Shown here piece by piece: positions 7,763 to 15,818 of a DNA stretch of 37,760 nucleotides; position 1 is the first letter of the stretch, and each line of letters starts with the position of its first letter. Position numbers and translations under genes: made by a program. Below the pieces are notes generated by a model. The model made no database searches and was not told the origin of the DNA. It saw only the letters and a list, made by a program, of their open reading frames with translations. The stretch is from an uncultured Pseudoflavonifractor sp. (GTDB lineage Bacteria; Bacillota; Clostridia; Oscillospirales; Oscillospiraceae), in NCBI RefSeq assembly GCF_944387275.1, contig NZ_CALXEG010000032.1:1-37760 (forward strand), in the 5' to 3' direction.

Positions 7763-10700
7763 TCAGTCAGCCATGGCGCGGTACAGGAAGGTCACCGTTT
7801 GAGCTCTGGTACACAGCAGCTCAGGGCTGAAGGTGGTAGCGCTGCTGCCCTTGGTGATCTGGTTTTCCACGGCCCACGCAACGGGAAGGGCGTAGTAGGC
7901 TCCGGCGCTGACATCCTGGAACGGATTCTCCGCGCCGGAAACGCCGGAACCCATCGCACGATACAGGAACGTGACGAATTCGCCCCGGGTCACAGGGTTG
8001 TCCGGGCTGAAGGTGGTGGCCGTGGTGCCGGTAGTGATCCCATTCTCCACTGCCCAGAGGAGCGCGGTGTAATAATACTGGCCGGCTTCCACGTCCTGGA
8101 AAGGATTGACCTGAGAGGTGGGCTCCGGGCTGCCCATGGCGCGCCACAGAAGGGTCACCGTCTCAGCTCTGGTGCAGTTGGCGTCGGGGCTGAAGGTGGT
8201 GGCGGAGGTGCCCTGTGTCACGTCGTGCTCCACCGCCCACTTCACCGCGTCGGCATAGTAGGCGCCGGAATCCACATCCGCGGAATTCGTCTCCTCCTGC
8301 TCCGGCCGGCTGCCCGTACCCGTGGGCACGGAGATCACCATCTCCGGCACGTCTGTGACGCACACGTTGCTGGCATTGCCGGCCCAGTCCACCACGCGCA
8401 CATAGATGGTCTTGCCCGGCCACAGGTACGCACCGTCCGTATAGGGCTGGAAGTTCTCCCCGTCATAGCTGTACTCCATGTGGTCCACATCCGTGGCGTC
8501 CGTAGCGGCGCTGATGCTGTAGGGCGTGCAGAAGAGGTCTGTCAGGACCGGCGCCTCCTTATCGCAGACAACATGGAGGTACAGCTCCGTGCAGATGTTC
8601 TGCACGTTATAGACCTCCACCCAGATGATGTTCTCGCCCTCCTGGAGCGTCACGGTGTGGTCAAAGGTGCGCTCCGCCTGGCTGCCCTCTACCGGGGTCT
8701 GGACATTGTCCGAGGCGAAGATGATCTGGCCGTTGACGTATACGGTAAAGCTGTCCGTCACATCGCTGAAAATGCCGTGGATGGGGAATTCCGTCTCATT
8801 GGTATAGATCTTCCCGTCCGCCTGACTGGGCTTTACCTCCAGGGTCAGGTTGGGCGCGTTGTACTGGTACTGGAATTTGACGTAGCTGTCGTACACGACC
8901 ACCCCGTTGTCCACTGCGTAGAGGTGGAAGGTGTTGAGTCCCTCTTTCAGAACCACCGGGATCTGGAATTTTCCGGTGCCCGGCTCCAGCTCCACCTTCG
9001 TCTCGCCCCACATAAGGTCCACCGGGTGGCTGGCATAGCCGGTCAGAACAATGGTGTCGTCCTCCAGCTCCCGGTTGACAATGTTATAGGCGCCGAAGTT
9101 TGTCTCCTTAAGGCTGAAGTTCAGGTGGGCGTTCTCCTGATAGTCCTGGGTGTAGAGGGACACGCTCACCATGGTCAGGTTGCCCGACTTGTCGTAGATG
9201 GAGAAGGTGATGCTCAGCCCCATCGCGTTGAGCAGGGGGAATTCGATAGTGGCCTCCTGGTTCTCGTCCACGTCAAACATGTCGCTCTGGGTGATGGTGG
9301 TCGACTCATCCACGTTGTACTGATAGCTCCACTGGCAGCGGCCGGCAGAGGTATCCAGGACCTTTACCGTCAGGGGGATGACCGCGTTCTGGTCCTGATT
9401 GGTCACAAAGCGGTAGGGGTTGACCTGTTCCAGGAGCAGGTCCTCCGGGATGGAGAATTCCACTGCGGGCAGCACAGTGTCCAGGAACAGGTTCGTCTCC
9501 CGGCGGAGCACTTCCTCCCCCTCCGGGTTGCGCACCACGATGGTGACCATGTTGTCGCCCTCGGTCAGGGGGACGTATACGGTGAAGTTGTTGCCCAGGA
9601 TCTCCGCCTTGCGGCCGGCCACTTCGACCTCATAGCCGTCTTCGGCAGTGCCGTAGATCTCGAAGAGGCCGCTCTGGACCGCGGAGGACTGGGGGTAGTT
9701 GACGGGCGCGTCGATGTCCAGATTGGTGAAAGTGACCCCGCTGAGCTCCTGTACCTCGCCCACGGCAAAGACAAAGTCCTCCATGGCGGCGTTGCCCGCA
9801 GTGTCCGTGACCATGATATAGCACTGGTTCAGGGCGTTCTGCTGGATGCCGGTCAGCTTGACGGTAAAGGAACCGTCGCTCTCGTCATAGTCAAAGCTTG
9901 CGTCGGTCCAGGCGCCGGCAGAGCCATTGACGCCGTAGGCCACCAGATGGTGGATGCCGTTCTCATCGCTGGCCCTGTAGTGGAGGTAGTAGGCGCCGTC
10001 CTTTTCCTCCACCTCGCAGAAATCAAATGTGGGGCTGGTCAGGTCCACCTCCACCGGCAGCTCCACGGTCTGCACCTCGTCGCCCACGCCGGTGGTTGTC
10101 GTGATCCGGACCGTGTACTGGCCGGCCTCCACAGGCTCCAGCTCGCCGGTGGCCATATTGTACACTGTGCCGTCCCAGACCAGCAGGGAGTTGGAGGCGG
10201 ACACAAACTGGGCCATATTGGCGTCGCTCATGTCCTTGTAGGCCAGCCGCCGGATCTCGTTCATGGTGCCGGCATTGCGGATCACATTGCCGTCCGCGTC
10301 CAGGATCTCCATGGTCACAGTGGCCGCGTTCCGCAGGAAGGTCAGATACGGCGCGATGGAGTCCCGCAGTCCGTCCCCGTTGGGGGAGAAGGAGACGTAC
10401 TCCGGCTCAATGTACCGTACCGCGCTGCTGGCCCCCATGGAGCGGGTGGCGGGGTCGATCTGCTCGCCCAGAGCGTAGTCCGGGGTTCCGCCGCTCAAAC
10501 CCACCAGGCAGGTGGAATAGCCGGCATAGCCCCGGTAATAGTAGGAGCCGCCGTAGTACTGCTCCCGGTACTCGGGCAGGAAGGTGGTACGCATGAAGCT
10601 GTCCTCGCTGTAGTAGGGGGCGTCAACGATGGGCTCCTTGTTCCAGTCCCCGTAGAAGCCCAGGACAGGCATGCCCAGGTCAGCCTTGCCGTCCTGGCTG

Positions 10701-12961
10701 GTGAACTTCAGGTAGCCCTCTGCAAAATGCTCTGTCTCCGCAGACTCCGGGATCGTCAGCGTGACCCGGACCGTGGCCGTGCCGCCGGCGGGGACAGTGA
10801 CGGTATCCTGGTCAAAGCTGAAAGCAGCCCCGTCCATGGTCTGCACATAGTAGAGGTTGGTCTCAGGTTCTGTGTAGTCCTGATAGACCTGCGTGGCGTC
10901 CAGGGTATAGCTGGCCGCCTCCTGGCCGTAGTTGGTGAAGGTGAGGTCGAAGCTGGTCTGGCCGCCCACCTGGCCCAGCGCGGCCTTGGCCTCTCCGTCA
11001 CAAGTGACAGTGACCAGATTGCCGACGGCGGCCTCGATGTTGAGCAGGCCGGCGCCCTGCTGCCGCACAGAATAGGGCACATTGTGGGCCACATCCCACA
11101 CCGGCTCTGCGGTGTTCATCATGTTCTGCTTCAAAAAGTCCGTCAGTTCCTGACCGGACAGCTCCATGCCCCGCGCCCGGATGGCCTGCACCAGAAGGGC
11201 CTCCGCGCCGCTGGCATAGGGAGCGGCCATGGACGTACCGCTCATGGTCTGATATCCGTCCACTCCGCCCGCCAGGGAATAGATGTTGCCGCCGGGTGCC
11301 GCGATCTCCGGCTTCAGGTCCAGGCTCCCGGTGGGGCCCCAGGAGGAGAAGGGAGAGGTCTCCACGTCCTCGGTGACGATGGCGGGGATGTTCTCCTCCA
11401 TGCCGGTGAATCGGACGGTCTGTCCGCTCTCCGCCAGGGTCTTCAGATAGGCGCTGTCCGCGCCACTGACAATGATGGCGGGGATCTGGCTGTAGTCCTG
11501 GGCGCCCACGCCGTAGGGGGCCACGTCGGAATCGCTGTTGTCGTAGATGATAACGCCGCCAAAGCCGGCGTACAGGGCCGCGTAGTATATTTTCCAGGTG
11601 AACTCAATATCACCCCGCTGGACCAGGGCGATCTGCCCCTTCATCTCAGCCAGCTCCTCGTCGGTGAACTTATTCACCCACTCCCAGTTGTCGTCATAGG
11701 AGCCGTATTCGGTGTAATCACCCGTGCCCATGTCGTAGAGGCGCACCTCTCCCAGGCTGCTCAGGTCATACGCAGGGAAAAAGTCGGTGCACAGCATATC
11801 TCTGCTCTCGCCCTCCGTCTCCATGGTGGCCTGAGAGAGCAGGGTACCCACGTTCTGGACCGACGCCACCGACAGGGCGCTCTCCGCCGAAGAGGGTGAG
11901 GCGATAATCGCGGTGTCCACGAGACCCAGGTCGTTGACCGGGCCGTTGGGCACGCCGTTGTCGTAGGTCTCCGGCGAGATGGTGGCCATGGTGGAGTTGC
12001 CCGCGGACACGCAGCACACCACGCCCTGGGCCGAAGCCCGCCGGATGGCGCTGTTGATGAAGTTCCAGTCGCTGGAGGAGCCGCCGTCCACCTTGTCGAA
12101 GACCTGCATGCTGAGAATCTGCGCGTTGGACGCCACGCCGTTGATACCGCTGTCCGAGGCGTTGGCCGCCGCGATGCCCGCCACGTGGTATCCGTGGGTG
12201 TTCACATCGTTCAGGATCGTATTGTCGCCATAGACATAGCTGTAGGCAAAGGGGATCTTGTCATTGACATAAGTACCATAGCCCAGAAGGTCGATCTTCT
12301 CCTCCATCTCCTCCCGGGTGTACTTCCCGCAGCCGGGGTCGATGGTCATGTCCTGGTGCTCATAGTTGACGCCCGAGTCAATGATGGCGATGAGGGTGCC
12401 GCTGCCGTCGTACCCATAGTCCTCCCAGACCTTTGTCGCGCCCGCCATATCAATGGCGGTATACATCTCCGGCTCCAGCTTGGAGATCTCGTAGGCATCG
12501 GCCACGCCCTTCAGGGTGCGGATGTCTTCTATGGCCTTGCGGGCGATCTCCACGGTGATCGAGTTGGAGAGATAGGCCGTCTGCTGAACCACAGTCACCG
12601 GGTACAGTGCGCGGATCTGGGCAATGACAGCGCTCTGAGCTGCCAGCAGCTGGGTCTCCCGGCTCTTCACGGCCTCGTCATAGTCGCCCTCCGTCCCTTC
12701 TGCCGCAGGAGCCTCCTCCAGCTCCACAACCACCCGGACAATCTCGTCGGGGGAGAGCTGTTCCTCCGGCTGGACGTCGCCGTCCTCCTTATAGGAGGTC
12801 AGCGCCCCCCGCAGGAGGGCATCCATCTCGCTCTCCGAGAGCTGACCGCCCGTCTTCTGCTCCCGGGGCCCTGCGGCCTGCGCCAGCGGCGCGCCCAGCA
12901 TGAAAACGGCCAGCAGCAGGGCAACCCATTTTTGCACAAGGTCATGCCATGTTCTTCTCAC
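7763..12961 (-). CDS. Secreted multidomain S8 subtilase with SLH anchor
   Basis: A 1,732-aa cell-surface serine protease. In order: a signal peptide (WVALLLAVFMLGAPLAQA); an I9-like propeptide (about 70-160); the S8 catalytic domain with Asp in IAIIDSGVNYEHQ (about 195), His in NTHGYHVAGIAAA (about 256), SAGN, and Ser in MSGTSMAAPYASG (about 577); an inserted PA domain (about 400-530); long Fn3/Ig-like beta regions as in lactocepin/C5a peptidases; and three SLH repeats (about 1550-1732), each with WAV-(E/K)-x4-G and TFSP-x4-TR. SLH repeats bind pyruvylated secondary wall polymers, so the enzyme probably sits on the wall and digests external protein. The usual HGTH is HGYH here. The GTG at 12961 has AGGAG 7 nt upstream; the ATG at 12967 is only 1 nt from it. 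Confidence 0.94.
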   Translation of the reverse strand: MRRTWHDLVQKWVALLLAVFMLGAPLAQAAGPREQKTGGQLSESEMDALLRGALTSYKEDGDVQPEEQLSPDEIVRVVVELEEAPAAEGTEGDYDEAVKSRETQLLAAQSAVIAQIRALYPVTVVQQTAYLSNSITVEIARKAIEDIRTLKGVADAYEISKLEPEMYTAIDMAGATKVWEDYGYDGSGTLIAIIDSGVNYEHQDMTIDPGCGKYTREEMEEKIDLLGYGTYVNDKIPFAYSYVYGDNTILNDVNTHGYHVAGIAAANASDSGINGVASNAQILSMQVFDKVDGGSSSDWNFINSAIRRASAQGVVCCVSAGNSTMATISPETYDNGVPNGPVNDLGLVDTAIIASPSSAESALSVASVQNVGTLLSQATMETEGESRDMLCTDFFPAYDLSSLGEVRLYDMGTGDYTEYGSYDDNWEWVNKFTDEELAEMKGQIALVQRGDIEFTWKIYYAALYAGFGGVIIYDNSDSDVAPYGVGAQDYSQIPAIIVSGADSAYLKTLAESGQTVRFTGMEENIPAIVTEDVETSPFSSWGPTGSLDLKPEIAAPGGNIYSLAGGVDGYQTMSGTSMAAPYASGAEALLVQAIRARGMELSGQELTDFLKQNMMNTAEPVWDVAHNVPYSVRQQGAGLLNIEAAVGNLVTVTCDGEAKAALGQVGGQTSFDLTFTNYGQEAASYTLDATQVYQDYTEPETNLYYVQTMDGAAFSFDQDTVTVPAGGTATVRVTLTIPESAETEHFAEGYLKFTSQDGKADLGMPVLGFYGDWNKEPIVDAPYYSEDSFMRTTFLPEYREQYYGGSYYYRGYAGYSTCLVGLSGGTPDYALGEQIDPATRSMGASSAVRYIEPEYVSFSPNGDGLRDSIAPYLTFLRNAATVTMEILDADGNVIRNAGTMNEIRRLAYKDMSDANMAQFVSASNSLLVWDGTVYNMATGELEPVEAGQYTVRITTTTGVGDEVQTVELPVEVDLTSPTFDFCEVEEKDGAYYLHYRASDENGIHHLVAYGVNGSAGAWTDASFDYDESDGSFTVKLTGIQQNALNQCYIMVTDTAGNAAMEDFVFAVGEVQELSGVTFTNLDIDAPVNYPQSSAVQSGLFEIYGTAEDGYEVEVAGRKAEILGNNFTVYVPLTEGDNMVTIVVRNPEGEEVLRRETNLFLDTVLPAVEFSIPEDLLLEQVNPYRFVTNQDQNAVIPLTVKVLDTSAGRCQWSYQYNVDESTTITQSDMFDVDENQEATIEFPLLNAMGLSITFSIYDKSGNLTMVSVSLYTQDYQENAHLNFSLKETNFGAYNIVNRELEDDTIVLTGYASHPVDLMWGETKVELEPGTGKFQIPVVLKEGLNTFHLYAVDNGVVVYDSYVKFQYQYNAPNLTLEVKPSQADGKIYTNETEFPIHGIFSDVTDSFTVYVNGQIIFASDNVQTPVEGSQAERTFDHTVTLQEGENIIWVEVYNVQNICTELYLHVVCDKEAPVLTDLFCTPYSISAATDATDVDHMEYSYDGENFQPYTDGAYLWPGKTIYVRVVDWAGNASNVCVTDVPEMVISVPTGTGSRPEQEETNSADVDSGAYYADAVKWAVEHDVTQGTSATTFSPDANCTRAETVTLLWRAMGSPEPTSQVNPFQDVEAGQYYYTALLWAVENGITTGTTATTFSPDNPVTRGEFVTFLYRAMGSGVSGAENPFQDVSAGAYYALPVAWAVENQITKGSSATTFSPELLCTRAQTVTFLYRAMAD

Positions 12962-13015
12962 GTTCATTCTCCTCTCAAATTAGTTATTTGGCTAATATAT
13001 ATTTCTTTGAACGGA

Positions 13016-13044
13016 AATATAGCACACCTTGAAAGAAAATGCAA
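13016..13044 (-). promoter_or_regulatory. Strong promoter of the S8 protease gene
   Basis: Minus strand TTGCAT (13044-13039), exactly 17 nt, then TATATT (13021-13016) preceded by TGC (extended -10). The leader to the GTG is about 50 nt and contains TTAG-N8-CTAA, a small dyad. Confidence 0.75.
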
Positions 13045-13220
13045 GTATTCTCAAAAAATTAAGAAAAAAAGTCGTAATTCCCCAGATATTTCAATTCTAT
13101 TCGATATTTATACAGCGCAGATGCGGGGCCGCCAGGCTGCTTGCTATGTCCGCAGTCAGTCCCGTTCTATGCCCCGCAACCCGTTCATTTGGAAAAAGGC
13201 GGCCGTGTTGCCGCCCTTCC

Positions 13221-13249
13221 TTGACACAATTTTTCCGAAATGTTATCAT
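13221..13249 (+). promoter_or_regulatory. Promoter of the sdaAB-sdaAA operon
   Basis: TTGACA (13221-13226), 17-nt spacer, TATCAT (13244-13249), close to the sigma-A consensus. The start codon is at 13637, giving a leader of about 380 nt. Confidence 0.75.
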
Positions 13250-13253
13250 GACG

Positions 13254-13396
13254 GAGGCGGGACCGCCGTTATACCGGCCGTCCGCCTCTTTCCTTCTCAG
13301 GACGCAAATGATTGCAGGGGCCCTGATTCTTTCTGTCCTTCAACATCGAAAATAAAGCAAACCGGGCGTACCTTCCGGAGAAGGAAGGTGCGCCCG
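13254..13396 (+). promoter_or_regulatory. Structured leader of the serine dehydratase operon
   Basis: Two hairpins lie in the predicted leader. GAGGCGGGAC/GTCCGCCTC (13254-13263/13280-13288, one bulge) is followed by TTTCCTT. CGGGCGTACCTTCC/GGAAGGTGCGCCCG (13363-13376/13383-13396) is a 14-bp stem with one U-G pair; no U run follows it on the plus strand. I do not recognise a known riboswitch. No protein-coding gene is supported between 12968 and 13636. Confidence 0.4.
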
Positions 13397-13450
13397 ATGG
13401 TTATAATGACTGTTGGAAAACCTTGCCCATGTTTCCTCCCGGTGCAAGTC

Positions 13451-13486
13451 GGCCTTCCCCTGAACATTTTCGACATCATGAGCCCC
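13451..13486 (+). repeat. Diverged second copy of the sdaAB translation start
   Basis: These 36 bases match 13628-13663 at 31 positions, covering the spacer, the start codon position (CTG here, TTG in the gene) and the codons for NIFDIM. The reading frame runs on into the cassette (TGGVNPP) and is open all the way to the real gene. This copy lacks the AAAGGTGG ribosome site, so translation from it is unlikely. Confidence 0.75.
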
Positions 13487-13502
13487 CGTTTTTTCATCTA
13501 CA

Positions 13503-13556
13503 CGGGCGGAGTGAATCCGCCCGGCATCAGGGTTTTCCCTTCCGGGAAAACGCCTG
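13503..13556. repeat. Hairpin repeat cassette, copy 2
   Basis: CGGGCGGA/TCCGCCCG (13503-13510/13516-13523, loop GTGAA) is followed by GCATCA-type joining bases and a second hairpin, CAGG-GTTTTCCC/GGGAAAAC-g-CCTG (13528-13539/13544-13556). Against copy 1 at 87-138 the first hairpin and its loop are nearly identical. The second keeps its pairing through compensatory changes (G-C to C-G, C-G to T-A). Confidence 0.7.
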
Positions 13557-13636
13557 GACGCCGCACAGCGGCGGCTCGCTCCCGCTCGCGCTGGACAGCC
13601 CCATCGGTCCGCGCATCTCTGAAAGGTGGTTTTCCC

Positions 13637-14305
13637 TTGAACATTTTCGATATCATGGGCCCCGTCATGGTGGGGCCGTCCAGCTCCCACACGGCGGGTG
13701 CGGTGCGCATCGGCCTCATCACCCGCAAGCTGCTGGGCCGTCCCCCGGTCCGGGCCGAGCTGCTGCTCCACGGCTCCTTTGCCGCCACCGGCAAGGGCCA
13801 CGGCACCGACAAGGCCCTGGTGGCCGGCCTGCTGGGCATGGCCCCCGACGACCCGGACATCCCCCGTGCCTTCCCTCTTGCGGAGCGGGCCGGTATGCTG
13901 GTACGCATTGGCAGCATCGTCCTCCGGGGCGCCCACCCCAACTCGGTGCTGCTGCGGGTGGAGGATGAGCGGGGCAACACCCTGGAGGTCAACGCCTCCT
14001 CTCTGGGCGGCGGCCGGGTGCGGGTCAACGCCATTGACGGGCTGGACGCCTCCTTTACCGGCGAGTACCCCACCCTCATCATCCGCAACGAGGACCGGCC
14101 CGGCGCGGTGGCCGAGGTGTCCGCCATCCTCTCTCAGCGGCAGGTCAACATCGCCACCATGCAGCTCTACCGCAACATGCGGGGCGGCCTGGCGGTGATG
14201 GTGCTGGAGAGCGACCAGGCCATCTGGCAGGAGGCCATCGATGAGCTGCGGGCCTGCCCGGGCATTGTGCGGGTGACCTATCTCAACATGGAGGAGGACA
14301 ACTGA
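13637..14305 (+). CDS. sdaAB: L-serine ammonia-lyase, iron-sulfur-dependent, beta subunit
   Basis: A 222-aa beta chain of the two-subunit 4Fe-4S L-serine dehydratase (serine to pyruvate + NH3, cytosolic). It begins NIFDIMGPVMVGPSSSHTAG, the family hallmark with the GPSSSHTAGA loop at residues about 12-21. It ends with an ACT domain (about 148-220; RPGAVAEVSAILSQRQVNIA), which usually senses serine or mediates dimerisation. The start is TTG at 13637, with AAAGGTGG 7 nt upstream; family alignment requires this start and an ATG six codons later would cut the motif. It is followed after 1 nt by sdaAA, an operon with a long structured leader. A diverged copy of its start lies 177 bases upstream. 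Confidence 0.94.
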   Translation: MNIFDIMGPVMVGPSSSHTAGAVRIGLITRKLLGRPPVRAELLLHGSFAATGKGHGTDKALVAGLLGMAPDDPDIPRAFPLAERAGMLVRIGSIVLRGAHPNSVLLRVEDERGNTLEVNASSLGGGRVRVNAIDGLDASFTGEYPTLIIRNEDRPGAVAEVSAILSQRQVNIATMQLYRNMRGGLAVMVLESDQAIWQEAIDELRACPGIVRVTYLNMEEDN

Positions 14306-14306
14306 C

Positions 14307-15164
14307 ATGGCGTTTACATCTGTGGAGGGCCTTCTGCGGGCGGCGGAGAACCTACCGCTGTGGCAGGCGGTCCGGGACGACGACATCCGGGACCGGGGCG
14401 CTGACGCCGCCGAATCCTGGAGCCAGATGGCCCACCTCTGGGCGGCCATGACCGAGAGCGTGGCGCAGTACAGCCCCCGGCTCCGCTCATCCAGCGATCT
14501 GGTGGGCGGCGAGGGCGGCCTGGTGGCGGAGCAGGGCGGCAGGCTGTGCGGCCCCTTTTTCTCCGCCGTCATCGCCACCGCCCTGAAGACCGGCGAGTGC
14601 AACGCCTGCATGCGGCGCATCGTGGCCGCCCCCACGGCGGGGGCCAGCGGCGTGCTGCCCGCCGTACTTCTCCCCCTCCAGCAGCGGGACGGCCTCTCCG
14701 ACGAGGTCATGACCCAGGCCCTCTATGTGGCCGCCGGTTTCGGCCAGGTCATCGCCTCCCGGGCCTCCATCGCCGGGGCGGAGGGAGGCTGTCAGGCCGA
14801 GGTGGGCTCCGCCTCCGGCATGGCCGCCGCCGCCCTGGTCCACCTGATGGGGGGCACGCCGGAGCAGATGGCCCACGCCTGCGCCATGGCGTTGAGCAAC
14901 ATCCTGGGCCTGGTGTGCGACCCGGTGGCCGGGCTGGTGGAGGTGCCCTGCGTCAAGCGCAACGTGATGGGGGCCATGAACGCCCTGTCCTGCGCCGAGA
15001 TGGCCCTGTGCGGCGTGAAAAACGCCATTCCCTGCGACGAGGTCATCGACGCCATGCGGTCCGTGGGCGACGCCATGCCCGCCGCTCTCCGGGAGACCGG
15101 CATGGGCGGCCTGGCCGCCACCCCCACCGGGCGGCGCATTGCGGAGCAGATTTTGGGCAAATAA
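14307..15164 (+). CDS. sdaAA: L-serine ammonia-lyase, iron-sulfur-dependent, alpha subunit
   Basis: A 285-aa catalytic alpha chain, partner of the preceding beta subunit. Conserved stretches are APTAGASGVLPAVL (about 112-125), AGAEGGCQAEVGSASGMAA (about 156-174) and LVCDPVAGLVEVPCVKRN (about 208-225). The cysteines of GGCQAEVG, LVCDP and EVPC are the usual ligands of the oxygen-sensitive [4Fe-4S] cluster that acts as Lewis acid. GAGGAGG ends 9 nt before the ATG, inside the end of sdaAB, so translation is coupled. Length is typical. The enzyme fits an anaerobe fermenting amino acids. Confidence 0.95.
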   Translation: MAFTSVEGLLRAAENLPLWQAVRDDDIRDRGADAAESWSQMAHLWAAMTESVAQYSPRLRSSSDLVGGEGGLVAEQGGRLCGPFFSAVIATALKTGECNACMRRIVAAPTAGASGVLPAVLLPLQQRDGLSDEVMTQALYVAAGFGQVIASRASIAGAEGGCQAEVGSASGMAAAALVHLMGGTPEQMAHACAMALSNILGLVCDPVAGLVEVPCVKRNVMGAMNALSCAEMALCGVKNAIPCDEVIDAMRSVGDAMPAALRETGMGGLAATPTGRRIAEQILGK

Positions 15165-15176
15165 CAGCACGACAAA

Positions 15177-15201
15177 AGCCCCTGCGCTGTGCGCAGGGGC
15201 T
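15177..15201. terminator. Terminator hairpin after sdaAA
   Basis: Perfect 11-bp stem AGCCCCTGCGC/GCGCAGGGGCT (15177-15187/15191-15201), loop TGT. The U run is poor on the plus strand (CTCAAC). Confidence 0.65.
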
Positions 15202-15242
15202 CTCAACAACTTCTGACATAGACAAGGAAATGGGGAACGCTT

Positions 15243-15806
15243 ATGTACTACCACGCTTCACCGGTACGGGGCATCAAAGTTCTGGAGCCCCGAATTTCCA
15301 ACCACGGCGTACCGCTGATCTATTTCTCAAAAAAGCGGGAAAATGTGCTGGTATACCTGAGCAACGCGGTTGAAAAGTACTGTAAAGAGACGGGATTTGC
15401 CTACCGCGGGCCCTGGAAGAAGTGGGGGCCCTACGGCTTCAACCCGGACGGCACACAGCGCATCGAGGAGTACTACCCCAATGCGCTGGCAGACACCTAC
15501 CGGGGTGTCTCCGGGTACATCTACTTCGCGGAGTCCATTGTGGAGTCCGGTCTCTCTCTCAGGATTCCGGACGCGGCCGCCTCCAGCCAGCCGGTGACCG
15601 TGACCCGCTGTGAATTCATCCCCGACGCCTACGAGGCCATTCTGGCGGCGGAGCGGGAGGGGCTCATCACCATTCTCCGCTACGAGGACAGCTCCCCCGC
15701 CCAGCTGGAGTGGAACGCCAGGACCATAAGAGAGGAATATGAGGCCGCCGCGGACCACCCGGACTACCGCCATTTTATAGAGGGCAAGTTCCATATTTAC
15801 GGGTAA
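15243..15806 (+). CDS. Uncharacterised 187-aa protein, possibly ART-like fold
   Basis: I do not recognise a named family with confidence. The protein is soluble, 187 aa, with no signal peptide or membrane segment. Its N-terminus, YYHASPVRGIKVLEP followed by PLIYFSKKRENVLVYLS, has the arrangement (Y-H-x-S/T, then G-L/I-L-x-P, then an aromatic-x-S/T strand) seen at the start of several ADP-ribosyltransferase-like folds such as Arr and DUF3990-type proteins. No certain catalytic glutamate can be assigned. GGGG lies 7 nt before the ATG. It stands alone between the serine dehydratase terminator and a convergent gene 12 nt away. Codon use is like its neighbours. Confidence 0.75.
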   Translation: MYYHASPVRGIKVLEPRISNHGVPLIYFSKKRENVLVYLSNAVEKYCKETGFAYRGPWKKWGPYGFNPDGTQRIEEYYPNALADTYRGVSGYIYFAESIVESGLSLRIPDAAASSQPVTVTRCEFIPDAYEAILAAEREGLITILRYEDSSPAQLEWNARTIREEYEAAADHPDYRHFIEGKFHIYG

Positions 15807-15818
15807 AGTCTTGGAAAT

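Noticed and set aside
7754..11899. 1,381-codon open frame antisense to the S8 protease
   Set aside because: Mirror of a real gene whose catalytic triad and SLH repeats are on the other strand; the translation is low-complexity.
12185..13636. Long upstream extension of the sdaAB reading frame
   Set aside because: It is open only by chance across the leader, the cassette and the antisense of the protease gene; homology and the AAAGGTGG site fix the start at 13637.
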